Below are positions 10,990 through 24,459 of a stretch of 64,000 nt of DNA, piece by piece. Both the position numbers and the translations under genes were made by a program. This stretch comes from Tubiluchus corallicola (Eukaryota; Priapulida; Priapulimorpha; Priapulimorphida; Tubiluchidae). Location: NCBI GenBank assembly GCA_030141605.1, contig JAQGDQ010000362.1:1-64000 (forward strand), read 5' to 3'. The notes under the pieces were generated by a model. The model saw nothing but the letters and a program-made list of their open reading frames with translations. It had not been told where the DNA came from and did not search any database. The first letter of the stretch is position 1, and every line of letters starts with the position of its first letter.

Positions 10990-12739
10990 GTAACAACAAA
11001 AACAACAACAACAACAATATTTTTAATCAACTTTTTAAATTTCATGAAACAATACGTTTTTGTTTACTGTTGAACCGTAATTTTTTATACGTAGCTGAAT
11101 GCATAGGCCTATTGGCTGTAATAAGTTTCTAGTTAATTCTTTGTTAAGATCGTGAAGGATGCCCAAGCTGCGAGAATTTCGCCACTAATGGTGGTCTAAG
11201 AGACAAAAACGACCCTGTCCAATTTTCATTACACGGTTTGTGATTATGGATCATTTGTCTCCTTTAATTGCGAGGTGCAATGAATGTCCAGTGGTCAAGC
11301 AAAGCGCAATTATTGTCCGAGCTCGTGCGCGACCATCAGCTGCATATTTGTTGTCACACAATCGAAGAAAGGAGCTTGAAGTTCTCATAATAATAGATTA
11401 TGGCAGAAAGATGGTTATTCTGTCACCGCTTCGATGAACAGTGGTCAAACAAATGAACCGATCGGTGTTTTAGTTCTTACTCACAAGGGACTCTGGACGG
11501 TAACTGGACATTTACAAATAAACGAAACGGCGCCATTTGACAGATAGAGTTGACGGCTAATGTGGTGAAACGGGTTAATGGGCTCAACCCACAAACAAAA
11601 ACCGTCTGATAATAAAGCAGAAGACTGCACGTAACCTGCTCATCATTATTCATTTGAAACCGTTACCAAATTGCTGCATGCATATTTGACACTTACATTT
11701 TAGATGGTTGCGCCACATTAACGTAAATTTATTAAGAATTTACTTGAAAATCTCGCTCTTAGAACAAAGAAAAAGCACGGGCCGCATGACGTTTCAAACC
11801 GCCACTGCGGCTTATTAACAGGTAGGAAAAAGGAAAAATGGCGTTAAGATATTAAAACTGGTTTCATTATTTACACAGCGGTTGATTAACCAGTAAGCAA
11901 AATAAGGCCTTTTCTGAATCCTGGATTCTGGATGCAGTGTACCGAGGTGTATAAAAATTCAGCTTATTTTAGGAACTAATATTTCGTAGTCCTAAAACTT
12001 GCAACCTAAGAACTACAGACGTATTAAAACCTTGACTTTGACTGTCTTGACGTTTGAATTTTGAATTTTGTTAACTGGATTAAAGCAACACTGGACCTAC
12101 AGCCGTCTATACTAATCGTAAACACTTTAGTAACAAATTTAATAATAATTTCGTCAGAACTTTACCAGACAGCTTAGGCCAGCTATAATAACCAAAGCAA
12201 ATTGGGTGCAGCACCTATATCTTACACGCAAGTTACATCATGTTAGAAATTAAGTATATATTGCATGATAAATTCCGCTTACGTGGTTAACAGACATGCC
12301 ATATATTATAGACACAAATTGTCTCTATATAAGCGCGCAAACAAAATTATAGGTTTAATCGGACCTGCAACGTGATTCTGATTACAAAAGACGAAAGAAT
12401 GAAATCAATCTGCCATAAATTAACGGAAGATTAAGAATGAATTATCACACACTTTGCATATGGACACGTCACTGTCAATTTACTAGTGTGCAACCCTGGG
12501 CAGTCTAGTAAACATCGTCTTGTCTGCACTATGGGCGACCTTATAATTGGAACCTTGCCAGGAATATTGCGTGATGGCGGGAAAAACACGGAACTTACTA
12601 GCAAAGGCCGTAAACAACCACGTGAAACACACAAAACTAAAAATGAATAGAACCAGCAATTTAAGGGTAGCTGATTCGATGACCCGACGGTCTTTCACTA
12701 CCCTTTCTCTTGCGCCCACATAATAACTTATTTCTATAT

Positions 12740-12840
12740 TTTCTTTCTCTTATTTTCGCGTAAATTTTATATGATCAGTTTGTATTTCATGTAAATGTGC
12801 ACTCTAAGAGATAAATAAATATGTCTATGTCTATGCACGA
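12740..12840 (+). mobile_element. possible retroelement 3' tail
   Basis: The stretch ends CATGTAAATGTGCACTCTAA, then AATAAATA, then an ATGTCT tandem repeat. A terminal short repeat after an AATAAA-like signal is typical of LINE or SINE 3' ends. No coding remnant is visible upstream. Weak. Confidence 0.25.
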
Positions 12841-12885
12841 TTTTGTTAGATGAACAACGCAGCTAGGACACACGCGTTACCAGTC

Positions 12886-12887
<2 letters not shown>

Positions 12888-12981
<94 letters not shown>
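12888..12981. repeat. (GA)n microsatellite
   Basis: About 47 uninterrupted GA units, 0.57 kb upstream of the CDK-inhibitor start codon. Confidence 0.98.
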
Positions 12982-13379
12982 CAAGTTTGCATGAATCAAT
13001 AATATAACGAGATAATTATATTAACACCAAAACAAATGAATGAATAAAACAATAGAGATATATATCCTGTATTAGTCAAGTGAATTTAGTAAAACAACAT
13101 ACATTTAGTATGGCAATGGCACATATCGTAGTTTACGATATTGTTTAGGTACATAAACCTTTTCGATAATACAGAAAGTTCGATTTCTTAAGTTGTAGCA
13201 CGATTATTAGTCGTAACAATTTGCTTTAAGACAATAAGGTTTAACGTGTTTCTACATGTGTTTTATTAATTTTATTAAACAAATATCACGCGATTAAAAG
13301 CGGGCAAAGGCCAAGTGAAGCACGTATCCAGAGGAATGAATATTCGCTAGTGTGGTTACGCCCAATTAACACAGAGCGA

Positions 13380-13553
13380 ACAACCAATGAAAAATGTGGG
13401 ATAGTGCACGTGCTCGTAGTACGATGCGCAAATAGTATGCGCACGGACAAGAAACTGCAAACCGAAGCGAGAAGCAAGCAGTTTGTCGCCATTTGTGGAG
13501 TGTCTATACGTAATTTTTGAGGAGACGTTGCGAATAGCAAAATTTTATTCGCA
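13380..13553 (+). promoter_or_regulatory. proximal upstream / 5' UTR region of the Cip/Kip gene
   Basis: A CCAAT motif lies at 13384-13388 and a CACGTG E-box at 13407-13412, in a stretch locally richer in CpG. An in-frame TGA at 13518-13520 fixes the start codon at 13554, with no other in-frame ATG between. No TATA box is convincing. The motif roles are inference only. Confidence 0.35.
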
Positions 13554-14088
13554 ATGAGTGCGTTATCAAGTAAGCAAGTGAAATCTGCTGTGTGTCGTTG
13601 CTTGTTTGGTCCAGTTAATCATAATGAATTACGCAGAGATTTATACGAGGAAAAGCTGATGCTAGAAGCTAGAGATCGCGAGCGTTTTTTAAGAAAATGG
13701 AACTTTGACCTGGCGAATGATGAACCAGTATCCGGTGTATTTAGCTGGGAAATAGTTGATGAGAATGACACTGACATTCCGAAGGCCTACGCTATGTCCA
13801 GGCTTCCATTTCTAAGTGGTCAGTACAATAAACTAAAATCTTTGCCGATTCGTCGACCTACGCCACGCAGACCTAGACCAGTGACGCCCAGTGTGCCTGA
13901 AGAGTTGATAACACCACATTTTCAATGCTCAGACACTGATATTCAAGCTGTCGCATCTACATCTACGGGCACTGTACGTACCACAGCCGGTCCATCATTC
14001 CGGTCAGTTACAACTACTGCTCATTCAGATTCAGTTTCGAGTCACTATACACCAAAGGTCAAAAAGGAACGACAAGGGAGAATCACAG
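13554..14088 (+). CDS. Cip/Kip inhibitor exon 1
   Basis: The exon encodes residues 1-178 and one base of codon 179. The donor CAG|GTACGT follows Thr178. Reading into the intron adds only Gly-Thr before a stop at 14094, so an unspliced transcript would give a 180-residue protein without the PIP box and nuclear signal. Confidence 0.94.
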
Positions 14089-16695
14089 GTACGTAAATGT
14101 ACATTTTAAACGGCCTACATTTTTTCGTTTGTACTGGCTGGTCTGTAATCGCCTATTGAGCAGCAAAGAGTGCAGCTACATAAATGCCCGTTAAACATTT
14201 TTTTTAATTTCTGTAAACGTCTTACGCATAATTATTTATGTATATGTAGTTGTGCACTGTGTACGGGCACTGTAGGTATATTCTTCCCTGGTTAGTGACT
14301 GTGACTATGATCATCCATCTATCTACTAAGTCTTAACTAAGGCTTAGTGTGTCTAACTTCAATCGCTAAGCACGTATAGAGGCACAGGTTCGATTCAGCT
14401 ATTTAACGCGCTCTATATATTTATGAAAAATTTGTTTTCGTCTTTACTGCATAGTTCTGAATATAAAAGCTTACATTTATAAATCTGAAATCTTTAAGAA
14501 TATATCAACACGTAAATTGCTGCAATAACGAATCATTAAAGCATTTTTCTCACATCTTTGCTTTGACATGTTTGTCAATTACGCCGCTTTTACAAATTTT
14601 CTTTGAAATTTTTAATGATAGAAAACTTGATAAAAACATGAATTAAAGCCAGTCATGCATGCTGAATCGTCTCGAAAATTTGCTTAGACATTGAGTGCTG
14701 CAAAATAATTACTATTAATACGTTTGAAGTTTTGCATACTGCATAACTGCCATTGCCAGGTTATCATTATTTACGCAGGGTGATGTGAGTCGGCAATAAA
14801 GTGCCTATTATAATCATAATAAATTACATGGTCACTTTGATAACTAAGCAGAGTTCAAGCTGCGATTGTAATTTCATATGCCTCTTCAATTCGTCAACCC
14901 AGAAACTCGTCTATGAGCTTTTTGTTTGCGCGCTTTTGAGTGAGTACGCGAAGTGTATAGCTTGGTTCGAACCGCTGGAGTTAGTAATTTGTTCACAAAG
15001 TTCAATAGAATCTGATTCCGGCAAAAATTTCCTTTAGCACAATGATTTTTAGCTCTATGTTTGTTGCGTAAAAGCATGGTATAGCTTTGCTGTCTCGAAA
15101 GTGACACTTAGTACGAGGCTGCAGGCAGTGCAAGAAAGACGATCTGTAAAAATCACTTAAATTCATTTATACGAGAGCGAGGCAAGAGCCCTCAGAATTT
15201 TTGATGTGCGATTCCGTCACAAAATAGCATGATAAGTTTGTAAATTCGATTGACTTTGACAAGCCGTTGAAGCCCAATTGAAGGCATTTGGTTAACTCTA
15301 TAGCCTGTCAGGCATGCCTGAGCCTTGTGTCTGTTTTGTTAAAGCTGTTTGTACAGTGGTAATTCCTCCGATATTTCCAGTCAATAACGCGCATACTGTA
15401 TCAACTCTGTTACCGTGTTATATGTACGTACTTGTTACATATCACTAGCGATGTTTGGCTGAACCGTTTGCCACCCTTGACTTGCACCAAGCGTTGGCTA
15501 CACAAGTTTTTTCCGAAGGTAACGTTTGAGTGTCCATGTTAAAACTTACTATTATGAGCAATGGTTAGTGTTCAGACATGACTAATATGAAATTACCAAA
15601 TTATTTGCGTCTAGATGAGTCATGAAAACTCACAATTAAAAGCGCTTTCCTTATCTATATCTTCACTAATTTTATTGTACTTTAGCATTAAACACGTAAA
15701 CTGTTCAACGATTGTGCATCCGCGTACTGCGTAGCTATTTGCATGTTGTTAGCATTGTCAAAATTCAAAAATCTAATTCGTGATACTTGTTTGTTTTAGC
15801 TTTTGTCAATCATTCTTTTCAAAACATTTTTTTAAATTCTTAAATTACTTTACTATAGATCAGCAAATATAGAAATGTCAATGAAAGCGATAAAAAGACA
15901 ACATTGATGTTTTCCCCTTCTCACCAGTTAGCTTAACTTGGTTGAAAAGCTGTCTTCGTCAAAGGAATTTGTTCTAGTGACTGCTATGGAAAGTTCTGAA
16001 AAGAAAGTTGAGTAAATTTTCGCACGAGAAAGTCCGCTGGTGCTTTGATGTGGACCAACTTTTCAAATCTGTGTTCATATGCGATGCATTCCTAGCGTTT
16101 CCTGTCAACATTAGCTTCGGCGTGTAACAATGATGCGAACGTTTGCTGTTGGTACACTGTTATTGCAAGGTTCGATTTTTTACAAAGGATTTCACACAAG
16201 TACAAACAGACGGGATGTTGTAGGAATCTTAAATCACAACAACTACTACGTGCAGACACCTGTGCGATTAGTTATTGTCTGTATTATTAGCGCACTTTAT
16301 GTCTGGGTTATTTTCTATTACGCGGCCACATCCTATATGCATGAATCCTAAAGTTGGCCATTGCCAGCTGCCCCGACCGGAAGTTCGTTTGGGGCAAGTA
16401 ATGACTATAACATTTCCGAAATGTGTTTATTGAGAACCCATTGTCAGTCACGTCCCTGTAGGTCAGATTATGATATAATACAAGCATCCATATCCTTGTC
16501 AAGTTTTCTCTCTATAATAGTAATAAGCATTTATATTCTTACTTAAAACTTGCTTTAAAGCTTGTGTAACTCAACTGGTCTTAACCGTTTTTTGCAGAAT
16601 TTTTCAGTCAAAAGAGAAAAAGACCTTCGATACCGGTGGAAGAAGTCGGATTTATTAAGAAGGCACGGAGTGATGAAGAAGATACGACGTCTTAA
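13554..16695 (+). CDS. Cip/Kip-family cyclin-dependent kinase inhibitor (p21/p27/Dacapo type), two coding exons
   Basis: Exons 13554-14088 and 16598-16695 join in phase (G|AA) to give 210 residues; human p27 has 198. Residues 14-80 form the CDK/cyclin inhibitory domain. It has the cyclin-docking R-C-L-F-G at 15-19, a charged helix at about 25-48, and the CDK-binding KWNFDL (48-53) and FSWEIV (63-68). A tyrosine at 79 is placed like the p27 residue that enters the CDK ATP site. A Pro/Arg-rich part follows (98-109, with T103-P-R-R as a CDK-type site), then a Ser/Thr-rich linker. The C-terminus holds a PIP box, Q174-G-R-I-T-E-F-F181, then basic K184-R-K-R187, a likely nuclear signal. Thr is at PIP position 5 and Arg at +4, but Glu replaces the usual Asp at position 6. 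Expected role: nuclear inhibitor of G1/S cyclin-CDK and PCNA binder. Which vertebrate paralogue it matches cannot be decided, so no symbol is given. Confidence 0.94.
14089..16597 (+). other. Cip/Kip inhibitor intron 1 (2.5 kb)
   Basis: GT-AG intron with acceptor TTTTTTGCAG. The ORFs inside it (for example 16130-16351) resemble no known protein. No element is recognised. Confidence 0.85.
16598..16695 (+). CDS. Cip/Kip inhibitor exon 2 (PIP box second half, nuclear signal, stop)
   Basis: The exon encodes residues 179-210, beginning EFFSQKRKRPSIPVEE and ending in acidic SDEEDTTS. The stop TAA is at 16693-16695. A strong donor-like sequence (A|GTAAGT) starts at 16702, so the exon may end at 16701. 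Confidence 0.92.
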
Positions 16696-17596
16696 TGTAA
16701 AGTAAGTTGCAAACTTAAAGTAGTTCATTTTCTAAATATTAATTAATTGGCAACTTGTTGAAGTATTCACGTGTACAGTATACTCAGACCAACGCTCGTT
16801 CAGGGCCCTAGATACAAATTTTGGATTGCAGAAGCATGCTAGGCGGTTATTATTATCGCAGAAATCTAGGTGCCAAGTCTACTCTCGTAGTAAAACATTT
16901 CTCAAGTTTCCTTTACGCTAGTTGCTCAAGCTTAGCGTTAGTTTAATTTTTATGCCTGTCTGACTTTGTTTGTCCGTTCTGTAACTTCAAATGCGCGGTT
17001 TGACGTGTAGTGGTTTAGAGAAATTAAACAGAGGCCGTCTGGCGCTTGCCCGCTTTATTTCACAAGTGGTTTTCCAGTTGAAAGCACTCGATAAATTGAC
17101 AAAATACGACTTTATACGCGCGCCTGGTTTACGCAAAGGTGGACTCATTTTAAATATTCATTTATTAAGTTTTATCTTAAATTGATTGCATGTGATTTTA
17201 GTGATTGTCCATTTGTGTCTTTTGTTTGTTTCGTAACAAACTGTAAAATGTAGATAAGAAAATGTAGTTACTGAGTTTACTTGGCTGATTTTGGCGTACA
17301 CCCAGCCCTTTTTTGCGGCAACAAATAAAAGGGCTGAACATTTTAAAGCCATTTAGCGTTAATGTCTTTGGCGTTTCGTTACGTTTTTAGCACAAGCGTT
17401 AAACCAGTAGATAACTCTTGCACAAATAGCCAAAGGGCTCCAGCTCAATAACTCGTTAGTGTGTTAGTGTAGTGAGATCTATGATGAATGCACGTTGAAC
17501 ACTTTCCTCAAAATTGCGGTATGCTTTTTTTAGAGATTAACCAATCTTCTTAACTTTGTGTCGCACACTCCCAGATGGTTTTAGGTTTACATTGTC

Positions 17597-17610
17597 AATA
17601 AAAAAATAAA
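17597..17610 (+). terminator. alternative poly(A) signals of the Cip/Kip gene
   Basis: Two overlapping-range AATAAA hexamers (17597-17602 and 17605-17610) lie about 0.9 kb after the stop codon and are followed by GTGTTTGG. They would end an unspliced 3' UTR. Confidence 0.35.
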
Positions 17611-20600
17611 GTCAATCGTGTTTGGAACTTTAAGAGATATGACCATTATCTCGTTGAGATTGCCAGCGAGAGTGCGTAGGCCGCAGGTTTCCCGTATATA
17701 TTGCATCATATTTGTTAAGACTGTCGTGTTACCAAAAACTGATTGATTGTCGTTACATTTCCCACAATACTTTTATGTTATTTATAGTAACGGAAACTGT
17801 TGAAAAGAGTCGAACGTAACGTATCATTTTAAAGGTCTACAAAAATCCCATTTTGCTTGACAAGTCGTTTCCGTTGTACAAGGAGAAGCATGTATTTTTT
17901 GTTACGAAATTGAAAGTGTGGTGGGTTAGAAGTTAATTTCATTCTTAAACGACAACAAGTAATTACACTCTTTTACGTTCCTCGACAGTGTAATTGAATT
18001 TCGCTTAATCAATTTTTTTCGGAAGAACGGAAAAGAATACGAACATCACATAAGTTATCATACGTTTTTGGTTATGATTGCTACATGTAGTTTATATGGT
18101 CTATGAAAATGTAGGTGGACATCCACAGGACACTACCAACTCAAGACAGGTATTTGTGTTTTTGCAAGTATCCTCGCTGTGGGGCATTTTTCCTTTGTGA
18201 CATTATACAAGTAAATTTTAATTTATAATCACAAAGGAATTTCCGCCTGCGGTCGAGTTCCCTGAGTTCAATGGACATTGGTCAGCGAAAATGTAATTTT
18301 GTGTGGTTACTTCTTAAGTTCCGCTGAGGTGGTCCAGCAAGTGAAACGCCCAGACAATTCGTCTTGAACCTAAGTGGTCAGTGCATAGTGGACGACAGAG
18401 TAGTTAGCAGATTTACAACATTAGGGCTTTAAGACTCGTTCAGTGTGCTTGCTTCTTGGCTAGGTTTATTGTTATATCGCAGAATGCTGCAGCACGTAAG
18501 ACGCTGACTGTGTGCCTCGGTGGCGTGGGAAACGCGGCAAACGTTACTGTAATGCCTTCCTCAGCCGGGTGTACCTTTTAAGAGTAATCCAACGTGGCTT
18601 TCTTGCGCACAAACGTTACACTGTCCGTGCACAATCTTGTAATGTATTTCCTAATCTGAAAAAATTACGAAGATCAGAGGTTGACTTTACCTGTACACAC
18701 CTATCAGCAATTACATAGGAATGCTTATGCTTGATCTGTCAGTTTGCGTTTGTCTGATGCAACGTCGATTTTTTTTGTAAAAGTTCCGGCATTGGCCTGC
18801 TTGTAATGTAAAATTTCATGTGGGTGTTCTTGGACATATCGAAGCACTCCTAAAGAAAAAAATAGGCTTGTAATTGTAGCCCAGTTTGTTTGCTGACTTG
18901 GGAGTTAGGAATCGGGCCAGTCTTCTGAGTTTGGTTTATTCTGCCAAATTATCTCACTGATTGAACTTGTTTGAAAGTTTTTGTCAGTAGCTTCTTGTCA
19001 TGTATTGTAAAGATTTGACATTAATTCATTCTTAGACTAAATTCCCAGGTAAGTTCTGCTCTCTTGCTGCTAAGTTTTGTGATTATTTTACTAGTTTTAT
19101 AGTGTTGTACATATGTCCAAGAACTAAAATTTCGTGGAACTGCAATTTCCCGCAACGAAAGTTTTGCTGATTTTTATAGAATGTTGTTACATTTCGAAGA
19201 ACATTTTCTGAATTCACTCAGTGGCACTTTTATTCTTTCAAACATTCCAGAACCTAGACGTTAGCTACTCTGAGAAAATTTATGTGAAAGAAAACGGAAA
19301 ATTTGAAATCATTTCTTCGTCACATTTCCTCGGTCTTTTGTGTAGCCGTTTATTCTCTATGCTGCACGCGCGTTTCCAATTGGGATGACTTCAACACTCA
19401 ACAGCCCTTAACGCTAAAAATTTGAATTTAAAAGCGCCAAGTTGTTATTTTAGCCCTCGAATATTTTGGAGCAGAATTGTTAGGAACATTGCCTTGCTTG
19501 TTCGTGGAAGCTTTACTGTGCGTTTTGGCGTAATGAAACTTGTAACTGTAACTCTTTTCATATTCATGCTTTACAAAGCAAACCATCTGGAAAACTGAGC
19601 TGGCCACTTTGGTGAATTTTGAAGTTGTCCGACATGGAACATTAATTGGAAGTGTTGCAAGCTGAGCGGTTACTAGATGCAATTTTTGCGATCACGTCAG
19701 GGAATGCTGACACCGTCGGTAAGGGGAGGCGTCAAACATGCGCATTTGTTAATGCAGGTATTTGATTTTTTAACCTCACAAAATTTTCACTTGCATTTGA
19801 ATAATCTAATAACTCTATAGGCAAGAAGAAAGCTTGAAATTGAAGCCACTTAAAATACACTCTGATATTGTTATGGGTTTGTCACTGCCTCGCAGTCTAC
19901 TATCTATGGTCATTGCCAGGTCCGCTGCCTTGGTTCTGACCACTTTACTTGCGGAATGGTGGTTGCTTTACTTTTTCCCCCAAGGAAAGTATTACTATTA
20001 GTCATAGCACTTCGTCGTAGAAAGTTCAAAGTTGTACGGGAAATGACTCACTGTGGATATTCCGTATTGCCGTTTACAAAAACAAAGTAATTTTGCCTGT
20101 GAATAATCAGTCACAGGTACACAGTTATTAGCAAAAATTTCGAAATTGCTGAGATTGTTTGGTGTTGTATCTAGTGTTTGGCACTTGACCTGTCTCCATA
20201 TAACAAGGTATTTGTGCCTATGGGTTCATAATCTGTATTTATTCTTTCATTTGGTACTTTTTCTTTGTATTAGGTGTATTTGGGCATTAAGTATGAAAAG
20301 TTCTGCCTATATGGATATATTGTTTGGGTTGTGAGGATAAAACTGGAACGTTGCTAACTTTCTTCTTTGGGGCAAAGCAATACTTACACGTGCATCCCTG
20401 GATATTCTTTGTGCGTCTGTATCTACCTGATGGTGCTCCTTGAGAGCTTGATAGTTACCACTAGTGATATATATGCTCGCGTTGTACTAAAGCGACGACA
20501 TTTCATGTTACCTGGCCGTTTAGCAGTAAATAAGAGGCGTTAACTTTGGCAAGCCTAGTTTTCGTAATCTTTCTTCCAACTTTTTGACTTTGAATTCAAG

Positions 20601-22575
20601 TTATTGAGAACGTGTCCAACGTTATATATATGTTATTATTCAAGGGCAGCATTGGTTTCGATTAAGCACAGACAATGGATAAACCTGACAGCTCGCGCCC
20701 CACTAACTCTTTCCTTTCTTATAATTTGATGGCATGAACACAAAGACATCTTAAAGAGTATTCGCGCCATGCGGCACTGTTAATTACTTCTGTACTATTT
20801 ATGGAGGCTGATGCGTGTCCCAAGTTTTCCGTGCCCCAAATGCAAAGTGCCTAAGCAGGTGGACGACAATAGAAAATCTTTAACAGAAGGAGGGTCACTG
20901 GGATATTATCTGTTTCGTAATGCCAGTTCACTGTAACAATGGCAGCTGCTGTCATGTAACACAGTTGTAAACTAGAATATCTCAAGGCAGACGTTTTATG
21001 TAGAACACAGAGGCCCTATATTGAGTTAGAATACATCCCTTTAATCTGCAAGAATACCCGAAAAAATAGTCTTCACGTTTGCAGTTTATAAGTAAAACAT
21101 TTTTGTGAAATACTGTATTATAATGTTGACAAACGGAGTCGGGTATGTAGTACGAGCCTTTTTGCGTTGCTAGGGCGTTTACTACTCGCTTCGTGTTGTT
21201 GCTGTTCTTGATCTTGATTAGTGAAATTCGTGGAATAGTTTATTTTACGCTTGCTATCAACACCAGCTGTTAATTAAACTTTTTTCTCTCCGTGTAAGTC
21301 ATTCATGGCGAGGATATTCGTGGCGCGGTTTAGAAAAACTTATAATAAGCGATTGTCCTGCATAAATTATGCAATTTCGCCGCTTTTTATACTCCTAGTA
21401 TTTTGTCCAGGCTTATTGTACGCATTGCGTAATTGAGTAACTCGATAAAGTGTTGCGCTTGAATTGATACTCGCATAACGTAATAATAATATCACATCAA
21501 GGTATGCAGTAGCGTGCTTGCTAGAAGTTTTCGTTACGCTATATGTGAGAGTATGGCAGACAGTTTGTCTGTTCTTGTATATGTACTATGCACGTGATGG
21601 TGGGTAACTTCTTCCGACGTTAACACATTTCAACTTGCTATTGTTCATGTCTTACATGTCGACTAAGATTTCCTGAGGAACTGTCACATCTCAGATAGAA
21701 TTTTTTCTTGGCGATCGCGTTTTTTCGCCCTGATAACAATAGCATTAAGTGAACCTAGTAAAGTATCTAGTTGCACCTGAAATTGCTCATTTCCGAACAT
21801 CTGGAGTATCATAAGAAATCTCTGCAGGCTCGTCTTTGTGATTTGTCTTTATGCCTGCAAGACATTATGCAGGCATTGATCCTTTTAACCAATCAGGTCA
21901 TGGGGCCCCATCTGCCTGCCATCTTAGTCACAATGGGGCGAGACGGTTAAGTTTGACTCGGTCTCGATGTTATAGATGGTGTAGTTACCCTCGGGCTGGG
22001 TCTAACTCCGCTGGCATTAGCACGATGTAGGAAATGGATACAGAATTGCGTTGTTTAGCTTTCAACTTTTGTGCCTGAACTGCGGAAAAATAATTCTTTG
22101 AAGCAGGCAGAAAAAACTAATGCAGCCAAGGTTAATTAAATTGAAAAGTTTATGGGTTTAAGAGAGTTATAATACTTAGTACTTCGTATGTTGATAATAT
22201 ATTAGACGTTTAAAGTTTTTTTTTCACGAAACTTGAATTAGTACCCGATTACATATTATCATGACATACAAACAATATATAGCACAATCAACCATGATGA
22301 AAATTATTATGCTTTCATATCGTCCTGTATCGTCTTGTTTCAGCTTTTATCGCCTTGCCATGTGCGTGAGTCAGTATAAGCAAATAATAAATGAAAACTT
22401 CAAACGATGACTAATCAGGCCACGTGCGGTTTAACACGTTGCTGAATTTAGAGCTACTGTCTATATTTGGTCATTCTTTAATAGTTATTTGCTAATCTAA
22501 ATCGGGTAAGTCATACTAAACCGTGGCGATTTAGTGTCACTTCTATAGTAGTCTAACATCATGTATGTATTAAAA

Positions 22576-22660
22576 ATACGTGCGTATATACATGCATGTA
22601 TGTGTATGTATATACGTATACATATATGCATATATGGAGTTATGTGTGTATATATGTATA
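22576..22660. repeat. imperfect TATG/TACA alternating tract
   Basis: Mostly alternating purine-pyrimidine AT/GT steps with several small palindromes. Confidence 0.6.
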
Positions 22661-23660
22661 AATTGAACACATATGCACAATTAAGCTTACTTAGTTCAAG
22701 ATAGTTGTTGATTTATTGTGGCTGCTCCTACACAACGTACTTTCTGTAATTTGGTGTAAGAAGACGCTCAACGCTGTATAGCGTACGTTGTATGTAATGC
22801 TCATGTGGCCCTCGTTCTGTTTTTAAAACAATTTTGTCAAAACAGTGATTTCACTTTGCTTCACCTATGGTTATTGACCCTTTTGGAAATGAATATACGT
22901 ATTGGTGAGTGATTTAGTGGCGTAAGATGGCTATCGGGTGTTGGAATCGAGACTCAAGGAACAAGAGAGGAGAACACTCCCAGACTCGAGTATAGATTTC
23001 AGCATAGAAGCGCACGCAGATTTGCAACACGTGGCCACGCTTCCTGACGAAGTCTGCCACATGCCAGGTTCTCCTAGCTCACGTTGGCACTAAACTGGTT
23101 GTTACAGGGTTATTAGTCTTCCTTGGGCAACACATAATCGAGAGGAAGTGACTCTGTCTGCAACAACTGCGTAATATGTTTGTATTTAGAGTTGCCCTTT
23201 TCCTAATTCCTGCAGTTTGTTGTCTAACGGGTGGTGCAAAGTTACGAGGCCGTAAACCCGGGCATTGTCACGTGATTTCAGATTTGAAAGAAAAATGGAA
23301 ATCTAAATATTCTGATGACTGTCTAGTTGATCTTTATATATACTGATTCTTTAATTGCAAAATTATTCGTCCATCAGTATGGGGCGAGTGGTGAAGCATT
23401 GTCATTTCATTTGCAATATTGTGGCATTATGTGTCTACACGTTAATTGTTTTTGGGCCACCCGGATGTATTGATGACTTTATTATAGGTCAAAGGTCATT
23501 TTTTCTGTAATGCCATGTATCAAAATAGTGAGTGCATGATAATTGTATTGAAATTGTGTACACTGTACAGGTTAATTGAATAGTAACCGTAGTATGGCTT
23601 TTTACAGTTGGGTATGTTTTTGTTGTGCACATGTGAATGTATAGCAAAATATTTGCTCTA

Positions 23661-23784
23661 AATCACAGGAAGAATGATGTTAAATTTCGAGTTTGTTCAG
23701 ATTATATGTGTGACTTTCCCTGAATCACACGAAGAATGATGTTAAATTTCGAGCTTGTTCAGAGTATATGTGTGACTTCAGAAT
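23661..23784. repeat. 62-bp tandem duplication
   Basis: Two copies begin AATCACAGGAAGAATGATG and AATCACACGAAGAATGATG, at 23661 and 23723, and differ at only a few bases. They are not coding. Confidence 0.9.
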
Positions 23785-24328
23785 TTAAATCCTAACTTTG
23801 TAAAGTCCTAGCCGAAATGTATTACACATGTGCTCTTAAAATCGTGCAGAATAAAAGGATATTGAGGGAAATATTGGTGATATAAGCAGCATAACTTAAC
23901 TTTCTTGAACATGTCTCTTCAAGTTTGATTTATTACCTGCCACGGCTCTCAAGAGTTGAAAGCCCGGTGATAGAAGATCAAACGAAGGATGTCCTTGGAC
24001 AAAATAGGCCCCTATGTCTTAACGTTGACTGACGTCCTGACCTCTGAATTTACTCATTACATACTTTAAGATTAAGTGCACCTGATATGAGTCGAACAAG
24101 TTTCGTCTTGTGTAAGAACTTTGTTTTAGGTTAAACGGTTTTGGTTTTAGGCAGTAAATTATTACTGCTCTACCGCATCTCGTCTTGACTTATTCTGTGT
24201 CGTGGAAACTATTATCTGGGTGGTTAGTTTTTTGTGTGTGTGCGTGCGTATGTGTCTACTTATTTAAGGTCGCTTTAAATATATATTTATATATCAATAA
24301 ATAAATGTACGTCCTAAATAACTAAATA

Positions 24329-24378
24329 CGCACGCACGCACGCGCGCACACACACACACACGCACACACAAACACACG

Positions 24379-24458
<80 letters not shown>
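24329..24458. repeat. (CA)n microsatellite with CG-rich head
   Basis: About 130 bp of alternating CA/CG, ending in roughly 38 uninterrupted CA units. The alternating purine-pyrimidine order has Z-DNA potential. Poly-Cys/Val ORFs across it are artefacts. Confidence 0.97.

Positions 24459-24459
<1 letters not shown>

Noticed and set aside
13554-14096. Uninterrupted 180-residue version of the Cip/Kip protein
   Set aside because: The last two codons read through a clear CAG|GTACGT donor. The spliced form restores the family's C-terminal PIP box and nuclear signal.
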